From assembly GCA_052273485.1 (NCBI GenBank), contig DAVZID010000003.1, positions 1 to 64,000 on the forward strand: a stretch of DNA of 64,000 nucleotides. The letters run 5' to 3'. The notes under the pieces were generated by a model. That model searched no databases and was not told where the DNA came from. It saw only the letters and a list, made by a program, of their open reading frames with translations. Numbering within the stretch: position 1 is the first letter of the stretch; every line of letters begins with the position of its first letter. The DNA is from Anthropogastromicrobium sp052273485. GTDB taxonomy: Bacteria; Bacillota; Clostridia; Lachnospirales; Lachnospiraceae. The position numbers and the translations under genes were made by a program. Below are positions 16,335-25,335 of this stretch, piece after piece.

Positions 16335-17774
16335 TTAAACGGTACCGTGCTTCTTTGCCGGACGGTCCTCTCTCTTTGTAAACAGCATCTCAAATGCAGC
16401 TGCAGCGATCTGTCTGGTAGTCTCCGGAGCGATGATGCTATCAACATAGCCTCTCTTTGCTGCGGACTCTGCACTTGCCTGAAGCTGTGCGTAAGCTGCT
16501 GCCTTCTCGTTAATCAGAGCAGTCTTGTCAGCTGCTGCTGCGATCTCGTCAGCGTACATGATCTTTGCTGCGCTTACTGGATCCATCATGCCGATGGTAG
16601 CCTGCGGCCAAGCATAGGTCATATCTGCGCTATTGTTCATTGCTAAGGATGCAGTTCCGTTTGCTGCGCCAACGATTACATTTACCTTCGGAGCAGTCAT
16701 ATCGTGGAATGCATAGATCAGCTTTGCAGCTGCCTTTGCGATCTTCTTTTCCTGGCACTTGGTTGCCTTGTAGCCGGTAACGTTTGTCAGAGTCAGAACC
16801 GGGATGGAGAATGCGTCACAGAAGTTTACAAACTCTGCTGCCTTCTCAGCACCCTCTGCGCTTAAGGAACCATCGAAGGTCTCAGCCTCCTTGCCCTCTT
16901 CGTCATACAGAGCGGTACGGTTTGCAACTGCACCTACGGTATTTCCGTTTAAACGGATGAAACCAGTTACCATATCCTTTGCGTAATCCTTCTTTACCTC
17001 AAAGAAGAAACTGTCATCGGAAATCATCGGCAGAGTCAGTGCAGGATCTGCTACGGATGCCTCAAGATCAGAACAAGCACGGTTCAGATCATCGGTGCAC
17101 TCGCTGTAGGACAGATCGTCCTCGTTGTTTGCCGGAAGAATGCTTACTAAGGTACGGATGTTTGCTAACAGCTCATCCTCCTCAGCTACGACATCAACCA
17201 GACCTGCCTCGCTGCTCTGGAATGCTGCGTTTGCTGTATTCTCAGTCTTGTTGCCCTCTAATGCGTTTGGAGAGTTTACGAACAGCTTTGCGTTCTTTGC
17301 CTCCATGAATGTAAAGTCAGTCAGAGCCGGAACAACTGCCATACCGCCGCCGCAGGTTCCGAAAATGGCTGTGATCTGCGGAACAACGCCGGAAGCAAGT
17401 GCCTGGCACTCATACAGCTTACCAAATGCCTCTAATGCATCGGTAGCCTCCTCCAGTCTCATTCCGGCACAGTCTACCAGACCGATTACCGGTGCGCCAA
17501 CCTTCATTGCCAGGTTGTAAAGCTTTACGATCTTCTTTGCATGCATCTCTCCGATGGATCCGCCCAGAACGCTTGCGTCCTGACTGTAAACATAAACCAG
17601 AGCACCTTCAATGGTACCATATCCGGTTAATACTCCATCTGCAGGTGTTTCTTTGTTCTGCAAATTGAAATCGGTATTTCTGGCAGTAACTGATCCGCCG
17701 ATTTCAACAAAACTGTTGTCATCAAGCAAAGCGTTAATACGGCTGCTTGCTGAATTCTGTGATGTTGTACTCAT
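16335..17774 (-). CDS. acyl-CoA carboxyltransferase (MmdA/GcdA/12S-like)
   Basis: About 479 residues with two crotonase-fold halves, as in methylmalonyl-CoA decarboxylase alpha, glutaconyl-CoA decarboxylase alpha and transcarboxylase 12S. Visible blocks are VYVYSQDASVLGGSIGEMHAKKI, GTCGGGMAVVPALTDF, PVLTLTNVTGY and ADMTYAWPQATIGMMDP. It exchanges carboxyl between an acyl-CoA (likely methylmalonyl- or malonyl-type) and biotin; the exact acyl group is not readable. Start ATG 17774 has GGAGG 6 bp upstream. First gene of a five-gene operon. Confidence 0.85.
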   Translation of the reverse strand: MSTTSQNSASSRINALLDDNSFVEIGGSVTARNTDFNLQNKETPADGVLTGYGTIEGALVYVYSQDASVLGGSIGEMHAKKIVKLYNLAMKVGAPVIGLVDCAGMRLEEATDALEAFGKLYECQALASGVVPQITAIFGTCGGGMAVVPALTDFTFMEAKNAKLFVNSPNALEGNKTENTANAAFQSSEAGLVDVVAEEDELLANIRTLVSILPANNEDDLSYSECTDDLNRACSDLEASVADPALTLPMISDDSFFFEVKKDYAKDMVTGFIRLNGNTVGAVANRTALYDEEGKEAETFDGSLSAEGAEKAAEFVNFCDAFSIPVLTLTNVTGYKATKCQEKKIAKAAAKLIYAFHDMTAPKVNVIVGAANGTASLAMNNSADMTYAWPQATIGMMDPVSAAKIMYADEIAAAADKTALINEKAAAYAQLQASAESAAKRGYVDSIIAPETTRQIAAAAFEMLFTKREDRPAKKHGTV

Positions 17775-17846
17775 ATTCGTCCTCCATTTAATTTTTATTG
17801 GAATGGTTTTATTATGAATGGTTAAAACCATCTTCTGCCATTTAAC

Positions 17847-17875
17847 ATTGTATCGTTTTTGAGCAAATAATTCAA
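17847..17875 (-). promoter_or_regulatory. promoter of the sodium-pumping decarboxylase operon
   Basis: On the minus strand TTGAAT (17875-17870), a 17-bp spacer and TACAAT (17852-17847), 73 bp before the first start codon. Confidence 0.7.
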
Positions 17876-17924
17876 TAAGATTTTACATTTTTTTGCAATT
17901 TTATTTTTCGATTTTGATTGCCCC

Positions 17925-17953
17925 GTGACAAACAGTCTTGCCTATGCTATAAT
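17925..17953 (+). promoter_or_regulatory. promoter of the M18 aminopeptidase gene
   Basis: GTGACA (17925-17930), a 17-bp spacer and a perfect TATAAT (17948-17953), with extended -10 TGC in front. Confidence 0.75.
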
Positions 17954-18005
17954 GGATAAGAATTGTCCGAATTTAAAATTTTCGGAAAGAAAGGAAGTAT
18001 TTGTT

Positions 18006-19400
18006 ATGGAACGTAAAAATGCATGGAAATCCTGCGACGAAGCAAAGCTCGCTCAGGTAAATGCACTCTGCGCTGATTATATCAAGTTCATCTCGGACTG
18101 CAAGACTGAGCGTGAATGCGTAGAGGAAAGCATCCGTTTAGCAGAGGCTGCCGGATACAAAAATGTAAACGATTGTATTGAGGCTGGCACCCCATTAAAG
18201 GCCGGTGATAAGGTTTACGCAAACAATATGGGCAAGACACTTGCTTTATTTGTAATCGGTACCGAGCCAATGGAAAAGGGTATGCACATCCTTGGTGCTC
18301 ATATCGACTCTCCACGTCTGGATATCAAGCAGAATCCACTGTATCAGGATGAGGACTTTGCTCTGCTTGACACGCACTACTATGGTGGTATCAAGAAGTA
18401 TCAGTGGGTTGCTCTTCCGCTTGCGCTGCACGGAGTCGTTGCAAAGAAGGATGGCACTGTCGTTAAGGTTGTCATCGGTGAGGATCCATCTGATCCAGTT
18501 CTTGGTATCTCCGATCTGTTAATTCACCTGTCCGGTGATCAGATGGCAAAGACTGCTGCTAAGGTAATTGATGGTGAGAAGCTGAATCTGACCGTTGGAA
18601 GCCGCCCGGTTATGAATGCGGATGATGATTGCAAGGAGCCTGTTAAGGAGCTGATTCTTTCTATGCTGAAGGAAAAGTATGGCATTGAGGAAGAAGATTT
18701 CCTGTCTGCTGAGCTTGAAGTTGTTCCGGCTGGTCCAGCAAGAGATTACGGCTTAGACCGCAGCATGATCATGGGCTATGGCCATGACGACCGTGTATGC
18801 TCCTACACTTCTTTAGCTGCTATGCTGAAGGTAGAAAATCCAGTACATACAAGCTGCTGTCTGCTTGTTGATAAGGAAGAGGTTGGAAGCAACGGCGCTA
18901 CTGGTATGCATTCTCGTTTCTTCGAGAACATGGTTGCCGAACTGATTGCACTGACAAGCGCTTCCTACAACGACTTAGTTCTTCGTCGCTGCTTACAGAA
19001 CTCCAAGATGCTTTCCTCCGATGTAAGTGCAGGATTTGACCCGAATTATCCAGAGGTAAATGAGAGAAAGAATAGTGCTTTCTGTGGAAGAGGCTTCACA
19101 TTCAATAAGTATACTGGTGCTCGCGGAAAGAGCGGCTGCAACGACGCAAATGCAGAGTACATCGCTTATCTGAGAAAAGTTATGGATGATGCTGGCGTAT
19201 TCTTCCAGACAAGTGAGCTTGGAAAGGTTGACCAGGGCGGCGGCGGAACCATCGCTTACATCCTTGCAAACTTGAACATGGAAGTCATCGACTGTGGTGT
19301 TCCGGTACTGAACATGCATGCACCGTGGGAGGTTGTAAGTAAGATCGACGTTTACGAGACTTGCCGTGGCTACGAGGCATTCCTTCGCGCAGAGAAATAA
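18006..19400 (+). CDS. M18 family aminopeptidase (aspartyl aminopeptidase-like)
   Basis: Di-zinc exopeptidase of the M18 family, about 464 residues. Metal ligands lie in the LGAHIDSPRLDIK block (His and Asp), the LVDKEEVGSNGATG block (catalytic Glu and ligand Glu) and GYGHDDRVCSY, with a further His near the C-terminus (NMHAPWEVVS). It removes N-terminal residues, preferring acidic ones in characterised relatives. ATG 18006 has AAAGAAAGGAAG upstream; the in-frame ATG at 17925 lies inside the promoter and is rejected. Monocistronic, with its own promoter and terminator. Confidence 0.92.
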   Translation: MERKNAWKSCDEAKLAQVNALCADYIKFISDCKTERECVEESIRLAEAAGYKNVNDCIEAGTPLKAGDKVYANNMGKTLALFVIGTEPMEKGMHILGAHIDSPRLDIKQNPLYQDEDFALLDTHYYGGIKKYQWVALPLALHGVVAKKDGTVVKVVIGEDPSDPVLGISDLLIHLSGDQMAKTAAKVIDGEKLNLTVGSRPVMNADDDCKEPVKELILSMLKEKYGIEEEDFLSAELEVVPAGPARDYGLDRSMIMGYGHDDRVCSYTSLAAMLKVENPVHTSCCLLVDKEEVGSNGATGMHSRFFENMVAELIALTSASYNDLVLRRCLQNSKMLSSDVSAGFDPNYPEVNERKNSAFCGRGFTFNKYTGARGKSGCNDANAEYIAYLRKVMDDAGVFFQTSELGKVDQGGGGTIAYILANLNMEVIDCGVPVLNMHAPWEVVSKIDVYETCRGYEAFLRAEK

Positions 19401-19426
19401 ATAATATTAATCGAATTTTAAGTACA

Positions 19427-19468
19427 AAAAAAGGAGCTGTCGCACGAACATGTGACAGCCCCTTTTTT
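19427..19468 (+). terminator. intrinsic terminator after the M18 aminopeptidase gene
   Basis: GGAGCTGTCGCA pairs with TGTGACAGCCCC, followed by TTTTTT and preceded by a run of A. The stem has the same GCTGTCGC core as the terminator at 51646-51679. Confidence 0.85.
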
Positions 19469-19490
19469 ATACTCATACAAAACATAAACG

Positions 19491-19719
19491 GCGGTGAGAC
19501 GAATGTGTTTTACGAGACGGGACGTTGTAGCGGGCCCGTTGTCAAAATACACTTACGTTGAAAATGTGTAGTGGGGTCCCGCGGAATTGGGCCCGTCGAC
19601 AAAATCACTTCGACGAGGCCGCCTTTCGTTAAACCTCCGGAATCGCACATTCCCGCCTTTCGTAGAACTTCCGGGGTGCACTCCTCATAACCGTCCGGAT
19701 ATCCACAAAACTTCCGGGG
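19491..19719 (+). repeat. dispersed intergenic repeat, copy A (modules 1 and 2)
   Basis: A full-length copy. Module 1 is GCGGTGAGACGAATGTG followed by TTTACGAG and ACGTTGTAGCGGG. Module 2 is CCCGCGGAA, GTCGACAAA, CACTTCG, CCTTTCGT, then three CTCCGG/CTTCCGGGG-type ends. Aligned by eye with 35880-36090, long blocks are identical. It is GC-richer than the intergenic DNA around it, has no ORF of note and lies between two convergent units. Confidence 0.7.
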
Positions 19720-19724
19720 TACCA

Positions 19725-20993
19725 TTACCACGTAGTCGGCAGTCCCCCACCAAACTCATATCCAGCGGCGCGCACCGCATCAATCCACTCTCCTAAAATC
19801 TGTGTATTCGTCGCAGACTTCGCGTGAAGCAGATAGATCGCACCTGGATGAATGCTGTCCATGCAAAGCTGCAAGGTCTCTGCCGGATCTTTCTGCGCAT
19901 CGGTATTATAATCCAGATAGTGGAAGCTCCAGAACACACTGCGATAGCCAAGACTCTCAACCAGACCTAACGACTGCTCACTTGTAGATCCCTGCGGGAA
20001 ACGGAACAGCTTCATCTCATAGCCAAACTGATCCTTGATAAGGTTGTGCAGCACCATGATCTCATTTGTCTGCTCCTCAAGGGAAAGCGTCGGCATATTC
20101 TTATGGTTGCAGGTGTGATTTCCAACGGTGTGACCATCATCGATCATCTGCTGGATATACTCTGGATTGCTGTCATAAAATTCCTTTGTGACAAAGAAAG
20201 TTGCCTTTACATTCTTCTCACGAAGCGTCTGAAGAATCTGCGGGGTAAAGCCAGCCTCATAGCCCTCATCCATTGTCAGATAAATTACCTTCTTAGAGGT
20301 ATCCTCAAGGAAAAGTGCATTATACTTGCCATATAATTTTGTCAGATAATAGCAGCCATTCGGCACGTTTAATGCATCGCGGTCGCTATAGTCTGCAATT
20401 CCGCTAAATACATTTGTACTCAGTGTACTTAAATCACCGCTCCACAGCTCGGTGCCAGATGGTGCCTGTACCTGCTGGTTGACTGTCTCCGGTACCTGAT
20501 CCGTAAGATACTCACTTGCAATGTAGCAGGTTGCTCCATTGTACTCGACCTGACTCCACTCTGCGGTATAACCGATTCTGTGAATCGATGCACCTGCCTC
20601 AAGAGAACCCACCTTTGCAGAGTCTGTTGATGCCGCTTTGCGAATGTTAACCTTCTGTGTTGCATACACTTCTTCATCTCTCGGCTCATAGCCATCTACA
20701 GCCTGCCCAGAAGTTGCCTGAAAAGATGCTGCATCTGAGCTTTCTGAAGATGCTGAGGATGCGGTAGACGCATTTGACTCGCCCGGCACTACTGGAACCG
20801 GAAGCATTTCTTCCTCAGTCTTTGCCTGTGACTGCACTTCGGTCTGCGCCTCTGTTTCATTTTCCTGTGTCTGTGCCTGTTCCTGCGTCTGCGGAAGACT
20901 CGCCGCATCATTTGCTTTCTTGCCGCATCCAGATGCAAACATCATAACTGCTGCAAGCAACATAACGCTACTTTTCATTTTCCAGTTTCTCAT
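19725..20993 (-). CDS. lipoprotein polysaccharide deacetylase, PdaA-like, with SH3 domain
   Basis: Lipoprotein signal (FASGC lipobox near residue 20), a Thr/Glu/Ser-rich linker, a bacterial SH3 domain (about residues 110-175, VNIRKAASTDSAKVGSL) and a NodB-type deacetylase. Motif 1 is TMDEGYE (Glu where most have a second metal-binding Asp), motif 2 is HTCNH, and FRFPQG follows. The GYE ending resembles PdaA, which makes muramic-delta-lactam for spore cortex. Start ATG 20993 has GAAAGGA 5 bp upstream. Last gene after PepF, nitroreductase, DacF and DUF3343. Confidence 0.83.
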   Translation of the reverse strand: MRNWKMKSSVMLLAAVMMFASGCGKKANDAASLPQTQEQAQTQENETEAQTEVQSQAKTEEEMLPVPVVPGESNASTASSASSESSDAASFQATSGQAVDGYEPRDEEVYATQKVNIRKAASTDSAKVGSLEAGASIHRIGYTAEWSQVEYNGATCYIASEYLTDQVPETVNQQVQAPSGTELWSGDLSTLSTNVFSGIADYSDRDALNVPNGCYYLTKLYGKYNALFLEDTSKKVIYLTMDEGYEAGFTPQILQTLREKNVKATFFVTKEFYDSNPEYIQQMIDDGHTVGNHTCNHKNMPTLSLEEQTNEIMVLHNLIKDQFGYEMKLFRFPQGSTSEQSLGLVESLGYRSVFWSFHYLDYNTDAQKDPAETLQLCMDSIHPGAIYLLHAKSATNTQILGEWIDAVRAAGYEFGGGLPTTW

Positions 20994-21003
20994 ACGATTC
21001 CTT

Positions 21004-21246
21004 TCACCATTCCTGTTCATAAAAGCCTTGTGTGTGTATTCCAAGCTTCTCTGTTAACGCCATAAGACTTTCCTTTTGCGCGAACTCCGTACACCATGCC
21101 AAACCACAGCCAGCCTCAATTGTGCCCGGCAACGGAACCATACGTCCAGGAAGACGGTATGTGCTTGCTGCCTGCTGCATATGCATAGCATCTGTAGTCG
21201 TTGGAAATACCACCATCAGCTTTTTCTCTCTATTTGCAATTTTCAT
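21004..21246 (-). CDS. DUF3343 family protein
   Basis: 80-residue cytoplasmic protein with VVFPTTTDAMHMQQA at the N-terminus and PGTIEAGCGLAWC in the middle. This is the signature of DUF3343 (putative selenium/sulfur carrier-like) proteins; the conserved Cys pair is C-x4-C here. Function unknown. It lies 10 bp upstream of the deacetylase start, so it is co-transcribed. A start at the internal Met (21216) is possible. Confidence 0.75.
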   Translation of the reverse strand: MKIANREKKLMVVFPTTTDAMHMQQAASTYRLPGRMVPLPGTIEAGCGLAWCTEFAQKESLMALTEKLGIHTQGFYEQEW

Positions 21247-21323
21247 AATTCATTGCCTATTTTCTTTCTAGAACTTTGTTTTGGCCACTGATTTCGATTG
21301 TCAGGCTATTTTCATTCACTTGA

Positions 21324-22595
21324 CTAGAGCAGCAAAGAAAGCACACGCCTAATATACCAGACAAACGCGCGTTTGTCTACTGCCTTTTCTGGATAAATTG
21401 GATACGTATCAAGACATACCTCTCCAATCCAGTACGATACCTCCCCACAGATCTCCTGTTCCAAAACTGGAGCTATAAGCTCCTGCTTGGCCCGAATGCG
21501 AATCTCAACCTTTTCCCCTGTTCGCGCCAAAATCTGATACGATTTCGGTGTATCGGGACAAACAAGTGACACCTCTGCCTGATTTCCACTCCTCCAGTCG
21601 TACACACCATCTACAATCGTAGCACGCATCGTTGGAATTGGCGGCGTATCCAGCGTTTTTATTGTGTACGCATTCAACCCATATTTTATAAGTTTTTTCG
21701 TGTCCGACCACTTATATCCTTTGTTGTTCGGCCAACCGCAGGCTAAAAGCGCCACGATATAAAGACGACCATCGCGCTCTAACGCGCCGACATAACAATA
21801 CCCGGCATTTCCGGTAAATCCAGTCTTTCCAGTAAGTGCACCTTCCATCATCTGTAAAAATGCATTGTGATTATAAACAGAAAACTGTTGGCTTCCACTA
21901 CAATCTGTAAACGTATAATTTGCAGTCTGCGTAATGGTCAAAAATTCTTTGCTTTTGGGCGAAATGCGAATGCAATAACGAAGAATTCGTGCAAGCTCTC
22001 TAGCTGTCGTATAATGCCCTTCAGCATCCAGGCCATTTGGTGTAACAAAATGAGTCTGGCTAAGACCGATTTGTGCCGCCTTCTCATTCATCCACACAGC
22101 AAACCCCTCAACGCTTCCAGCGGCTGCCTCTGCCAGTATCACTGCCGCATCATTGTGACTTTCAAGCATCAGCGAGTACAAAAGATCCTCACAACGAAAC
22201 TCCCATCCAGCCTGTACACCAAGACGGACCTGCGGCTGGGAAGCTGCATACGAGGAAACGGTACAAATATCATCTGGTTTCATTGTCTCAAGCACCAGAA
22301 TACAGGTCATAATCTTTGTTGTGCTCGCCATCGGAAGACTCACATCGGCTTCCTTTCCATACAAAAGCCTGCCTGTATCCCCATCGATCAGCGCTGCTGA
22401 CCTGGCATAAAGCGAATTCGGATCAGGCTTTTCCAATACGGTATCCCGATCACATTGCACTATGTATTGTTCTTTTTTGTTACAGCCAAAGCAAAATGCT
22501 TCCTCTGCCACAAGCAAAACTGCCATGGCAAAGGCAAGCACTGCCCAGATATGTTTTCTTTTTATTTTTCCCACCCGCCTATTTTCTGCTACCAT
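21324..22595 (-). CDS. D-alanyl-D-alanine carboxypeptidase (DacF/PBP5-like)
   Basis: Low-molecular-weight penicillin-binding protein that trims peptidoglycan stem peptides. An N-terminal hydrophobic segment (about residues 14-37) exports it. Active-site boxes are ASTTK (SxxK, Ser nucleophile), SHN (SxN) and KTGFTGNAG (KTG), then the C-terminal beta-rich domain (about residues 290-390) and a hydrophobic end. The link to a PdaA-like gene suggests a spore-cortex role, as for DacF, but this is inference. Confidence 0.88.
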   Translation of the reverse strand: MVAENRRVGKIKRKHIWAVLAFAMAVLLVAEEAFCFGCNKKEQYIVQCDRDTVLEKPDPNSLYARSAALIDGDTGRLLYGKEADVSLPMASTTKIMTCILVLETMKPDDICTVSSYAASQPQVRLGVQAGWEFRCEDLLYSLMLESHNDAAVILAEAAAGSVEGFAVWMNEKAAQIGLSQTHFVTPNGLDAEGHYTTARELARILRYCIRISPKSKEFLTITQTANYTFTDCSGSQQFSVYNHNAFLQMMEGALTGKTGFTGNAGYCYVGALERDGRLYIVALLACGWPNNKGYKWSDTKKLIKYGLNAYTIKTLDTPPIPTMRATIVDGVYDWRSGNQAEVSLVCPDTPKSYQILARTGEKVEIRIRAKQELIAPVLEQEICGEVSYWIGEVCLDTYPIYPEKAVDKRAFVWYIRRVLSLLL

Positions 22596-22680
22596 TCACA
22601 AGGCACTCACTCGCAAAACCATGTGAACAATACTTTTTTTCTGAAACTACCTTATGCGGGCGACTGAAACTTTATGAAAA

Positions 22681-23451
22681 TTAAAATGTCTTTGTCTCAT
22701 AGTAGAGTGTTGCCACATATTTGCACCCCTTCCAGACTGGCTCATTCCCTGGCTCTTCCATGGAAAGATGCCAATCTAGCCACAGTTCTTCCGCCGCGAG
22801 TGCCATATGACACATGGCAATGCCCATATCAAGCTGTGTCAACTCTTTCATGCGCTTTGTCTGCACAAAACCATCTTTTTTCATAAAGATATGAATTTTT
22901 CCATCCTCTGGTAGAAAACGCCAAGGCTGAAGATTGAGCGCCGATGGCGCAATCCTTGCGGCCTCAATCATTTTTCGGGCATTTTGCGATGCTACCGGTG
23001 GCTGATATACCAGCTCCGTAATTTTCTTTCTGGTTGTTGGTTTTTTAGCTGTCGAGATGGCAGCTTTTCCAAACGCGACAACAATCATCGGCTGATACTG
23101 GTCAAGATCTGGCTTTTGCTTGGCATCCCCTAAATAACAGGTGGCAAACCCCTTTGATACCAGATACAAAACCATCTGCTCCATCACATACCCAGCATTC
23201 ACTGCCGCAAATGGGTGAGGCTTTGCCGAAAGCACCAAATAGTATGGTGCCTCCGCCAGAAACATGCCTTTAAACACATGCTTTTGCGTATTGTACGCCT
23301 CCACAACGGCAATCCGGTATGCTGCCTGTGGATGCAGCGGTGCCAGCGTCTGGATAAAGCAATTGATCTGTTTCATGATACGCGGATCAATTGCCGTCAT
23401 CTGAAACCGTCTGACGGAACGGCGTCTGCCTATTGCTTCGTATTGTGTCAT
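22681..23451 (-). CDS. nitroreductase family protein
   Basis: 256 residues of the FMN-dependent nitroreductase-like fold. It begins YEAIGRRRSVRRFQMTAID, the typical first helix, and has APSALNLQPWRFLPEDGKI and a C-terminal GIAMCHMALAAEELWLDWH block. It probably reduces a nitro, quinone or other compound; the substrate is unknown. It lies 14 bp downstream of pepF. Confidence 0.8.
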   Translation of the reverse strand: MTQYEAIGRRRSVRRFQMTAIDPRIMKQINCFIQTLAPLHPQAAYRIAVVEAYNTQKHVFKGMFLAEAPYYLVLSAKPHPFAAVNAGYVMEQMVLYLVSKGFATCYLGDAKQKPDLDQYQPMIVVAFGKAAISTAKKPTTRKKITELVYQPPVASQNARKMIEAARIAPSALNLQPWRFLPEDGKIHIFMKKDGFVQTKRMKELTQLDMGIAMCHMALAAEELWLDWHLSMEEPGNEPVWKGCKYVATLYYETKTF

Positions 23452-23465
23452 GTCTCACCAGCCTT

Positions 23466-25256
23466 TCAGACAAGTGCTTCCAGTTCTTCTACCAGACTGC
23501 CAAACAATGCCAACGCATCGGCCACTGGCTTTGGTGTTGTCATATCAACACCTGCCATCTTTAACAGATCAATCGGATCCTTACTGCAGCCACCCTTTAG
23601 AAAGCTCATATACGCATCCACTGCCGGCTTTCCTTCCTTCAGAATCTTTGCAGACAATGCAACAGCTGCGGAATAACCCGTCGCATACTGATAAACGTAG
23701 AATGGTGTGTAGAAATGAGGAATGCGCATCCATTCATATGCGATTTCATCATCCTTCTCCATATCCGGTCCAAAATATTTTTGGTTCAATTCTAAATACA
23801 TCTTGCTAAGCGCATCTGCTGTGAGCGGTTTGCCCTGTGCACAATACTCATGCGCATTCTTCTCAAACTCAGCAAACATTGCCTGACGGAATAAAGTACC
23901 CTTGAAGCTATCCAGATAATGGTTTAACAGATATTTTCTCTGCTCCTTATCGGTTGTCTTCTCAAGCAAATCATGCATCAGCAGTGATTCATTGCAGGTA
24001 GAAGCCACCTCTGCGACAAAGATCTTGTAATCAGCATATGCGTAATCCTGTGCATTTCTGGAATAATAGGAATGAATGGAATGACCCAATTCATGAATCA
24101 ATGTGAATACGCTATCCAGATTTCCAGTGTAGTTCATCAAAACAAACGGCTGTGAATCGTAGCAGCCCCAAGAATACGCGCCGCCTCTCTTTCCCTTGTT
24201 CGGGTAAATATCGATCCAACGGTTTGCAAATCCTTCGCGGATATGACTAAGATAATCCTCTCCCATCGGCTTTAATGCCTCAAGTACCATCTCCTTTGCC
24301 TGTTCAAACTCATACGTCTGATTCTGTGCAGCAAAAATTGGAGTATATACATCATACATATGAAGCTTATCCACACCAAGCACTTTTTTACGAACCGCAA
24401 CGTAGCGATACATCATCGGAAGTGCCTCATGGACAGCACTTAGTAAATTGTCATAAACACTCTCTGGCACATTGGAGTCAGCCAGATACATAGCGCGTGC
24501 CGATGAATACTTTCTGGACTCTGCATAAAACTTTGCCTGCTTTAAATTTCCACTGTAGATCGCAGCGAAGGTATTTTTTAAACTGGCAATCTGTCCATAT
24601 AATGTTTTAAATGCGCCCTCTCTTACCTCGCGATTTGGGGACTCCAAATAAGAAACATATGTACTATTGGTCAGCGGAAGGTGGGTCCCGTCTGCCAACA
24701 CAATATCCGGATACTTCATATCAGCATTCATCAGTACATTAAATATATCTGACGGTGCATCTGCCATGTCACCTGCCGCTGCAAGAAGCTCTTCCCGTGC
24801 TGCATCTAAAGTATGCTCCTGTCCACGAAGCATCTCATCGATCTTTCTCGTATAATAAGCTGTATGCTCATCTGCTTTTTCAGCTTCTTTCAGCACTTCC
24901 TTGCTGTAGGAAAGGATCTCTGGTTCGATGAATGCACTAGCTGCACTAAGCTTTACACCAAGGGTACCGGCCTTGGATGCCAGCGTCTGATAAGTGCTGT
25001 CGGTCGTATCCTGATCGGAACGCATTCTCGCATATACACTTAATTTGCTTAAACGGCGTACCAACCCATAATACGCATCTAGCACAACTGGAATCTGATG
25101 AATATCTGCTGTGATCACACCCTTAAACTGTGCAAAATGTTCCACATCCTTCTCAAGTGCGACATAATCTTCTTCCCACAGTTCATCGTTTGCATACATG
25201 CTTTCCAGATTCCATGTATCTTTTACGTTAATTTCTTTTCTATCTTTTACTTCCAT
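23466..25256 (-). CDS. pepF: oligoendopeptidase F
   Basis: M3B zinc metallopeptidase, 596 residues, cytoplasmic. The zinc site HELGHSIHSYYS (HExxH) is followed by the third ligand in EVASTCNESLL. It degrades 7-17-residue peptides. ATG 25256 has GAAAGGGGAACC upstream. First gene of an operon with the nitroreductase, DacF, DUF3343 and PdaA-like genes. Confidence 0.93.
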   Translation of the reverse strand: MEVKDRKEINVKDTWNLESMYANDELWEEDYVALEKDVEHFAQFKGVITADIHQIPVVLDAYYGLVRRLSKLSVYARMRSDQDTTDSTYQTLASKAGTLGVKLSAASAFIEPEILSYSKEVLKEAEKADEHTAYYTRKIDEMLRGQEHTLDAAREELLAAAGDMADAPSDIFNVLMNADMKYPDIVLADGTHLPLTNSTYVSYLESPNREVREGAFKTLYGQIASLKNTFAAIYSGNLKQAKFYAESRKYSSARAMYLADSNVPESVYDNLLSAVHEALPMMYRYVAVRKKVLGVDKLHMYDVYTPIFAAQNQTYEFEQAKEMVLEALKPMGEDYLSHIREGFANRWIDIYPNKGKRGGAYSWGCYDSQPFVLMNYTGNLDSVFTLIHELGHSIHSYYSRNAQDYAYADYKIFVAEVASTCNESLLMHDLLEKTTDKEQRKYLLNHYLDSFKGTLFRQAMFAEFEKNAHEYCAQGKPLTADALSKMYLELNQKYFGPDMEKDDEIAYEWMRIPHFYTPFYVYQYATGYSAAVALSAKILKEGKPAVDAYMSFLKGGCSKDPIDLLKMAGVDMTTPKPVADALALFGSLVEELEALV

Positions 25257-25305
25257 ATTGGTTCCCCTTTCAGAAATCTAGGACCAGTTTGTGCCCATCT
25301 GTTAT

Positions 25306-25334
25306 ATAATACCGCAAATGACGGTCTCTTTCAA
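25306..25334 (-). promoter_or_regulatory. promoter of the pepF operon
   Basis: On the minus strand TTGAAA (25334-25329), a 17-bp spacer and TATTAT (25311-25306), directly after the stop of the HAD gene. Confidence 0.65.
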
Positions 25335-25335
25335 C

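Noticed and set aside
16979..17520. overlapping plus-strand frames within the 12S-like carboxyltransferase
   Set aside because: Shadow frames of a clearly conserved gene on the other strand.
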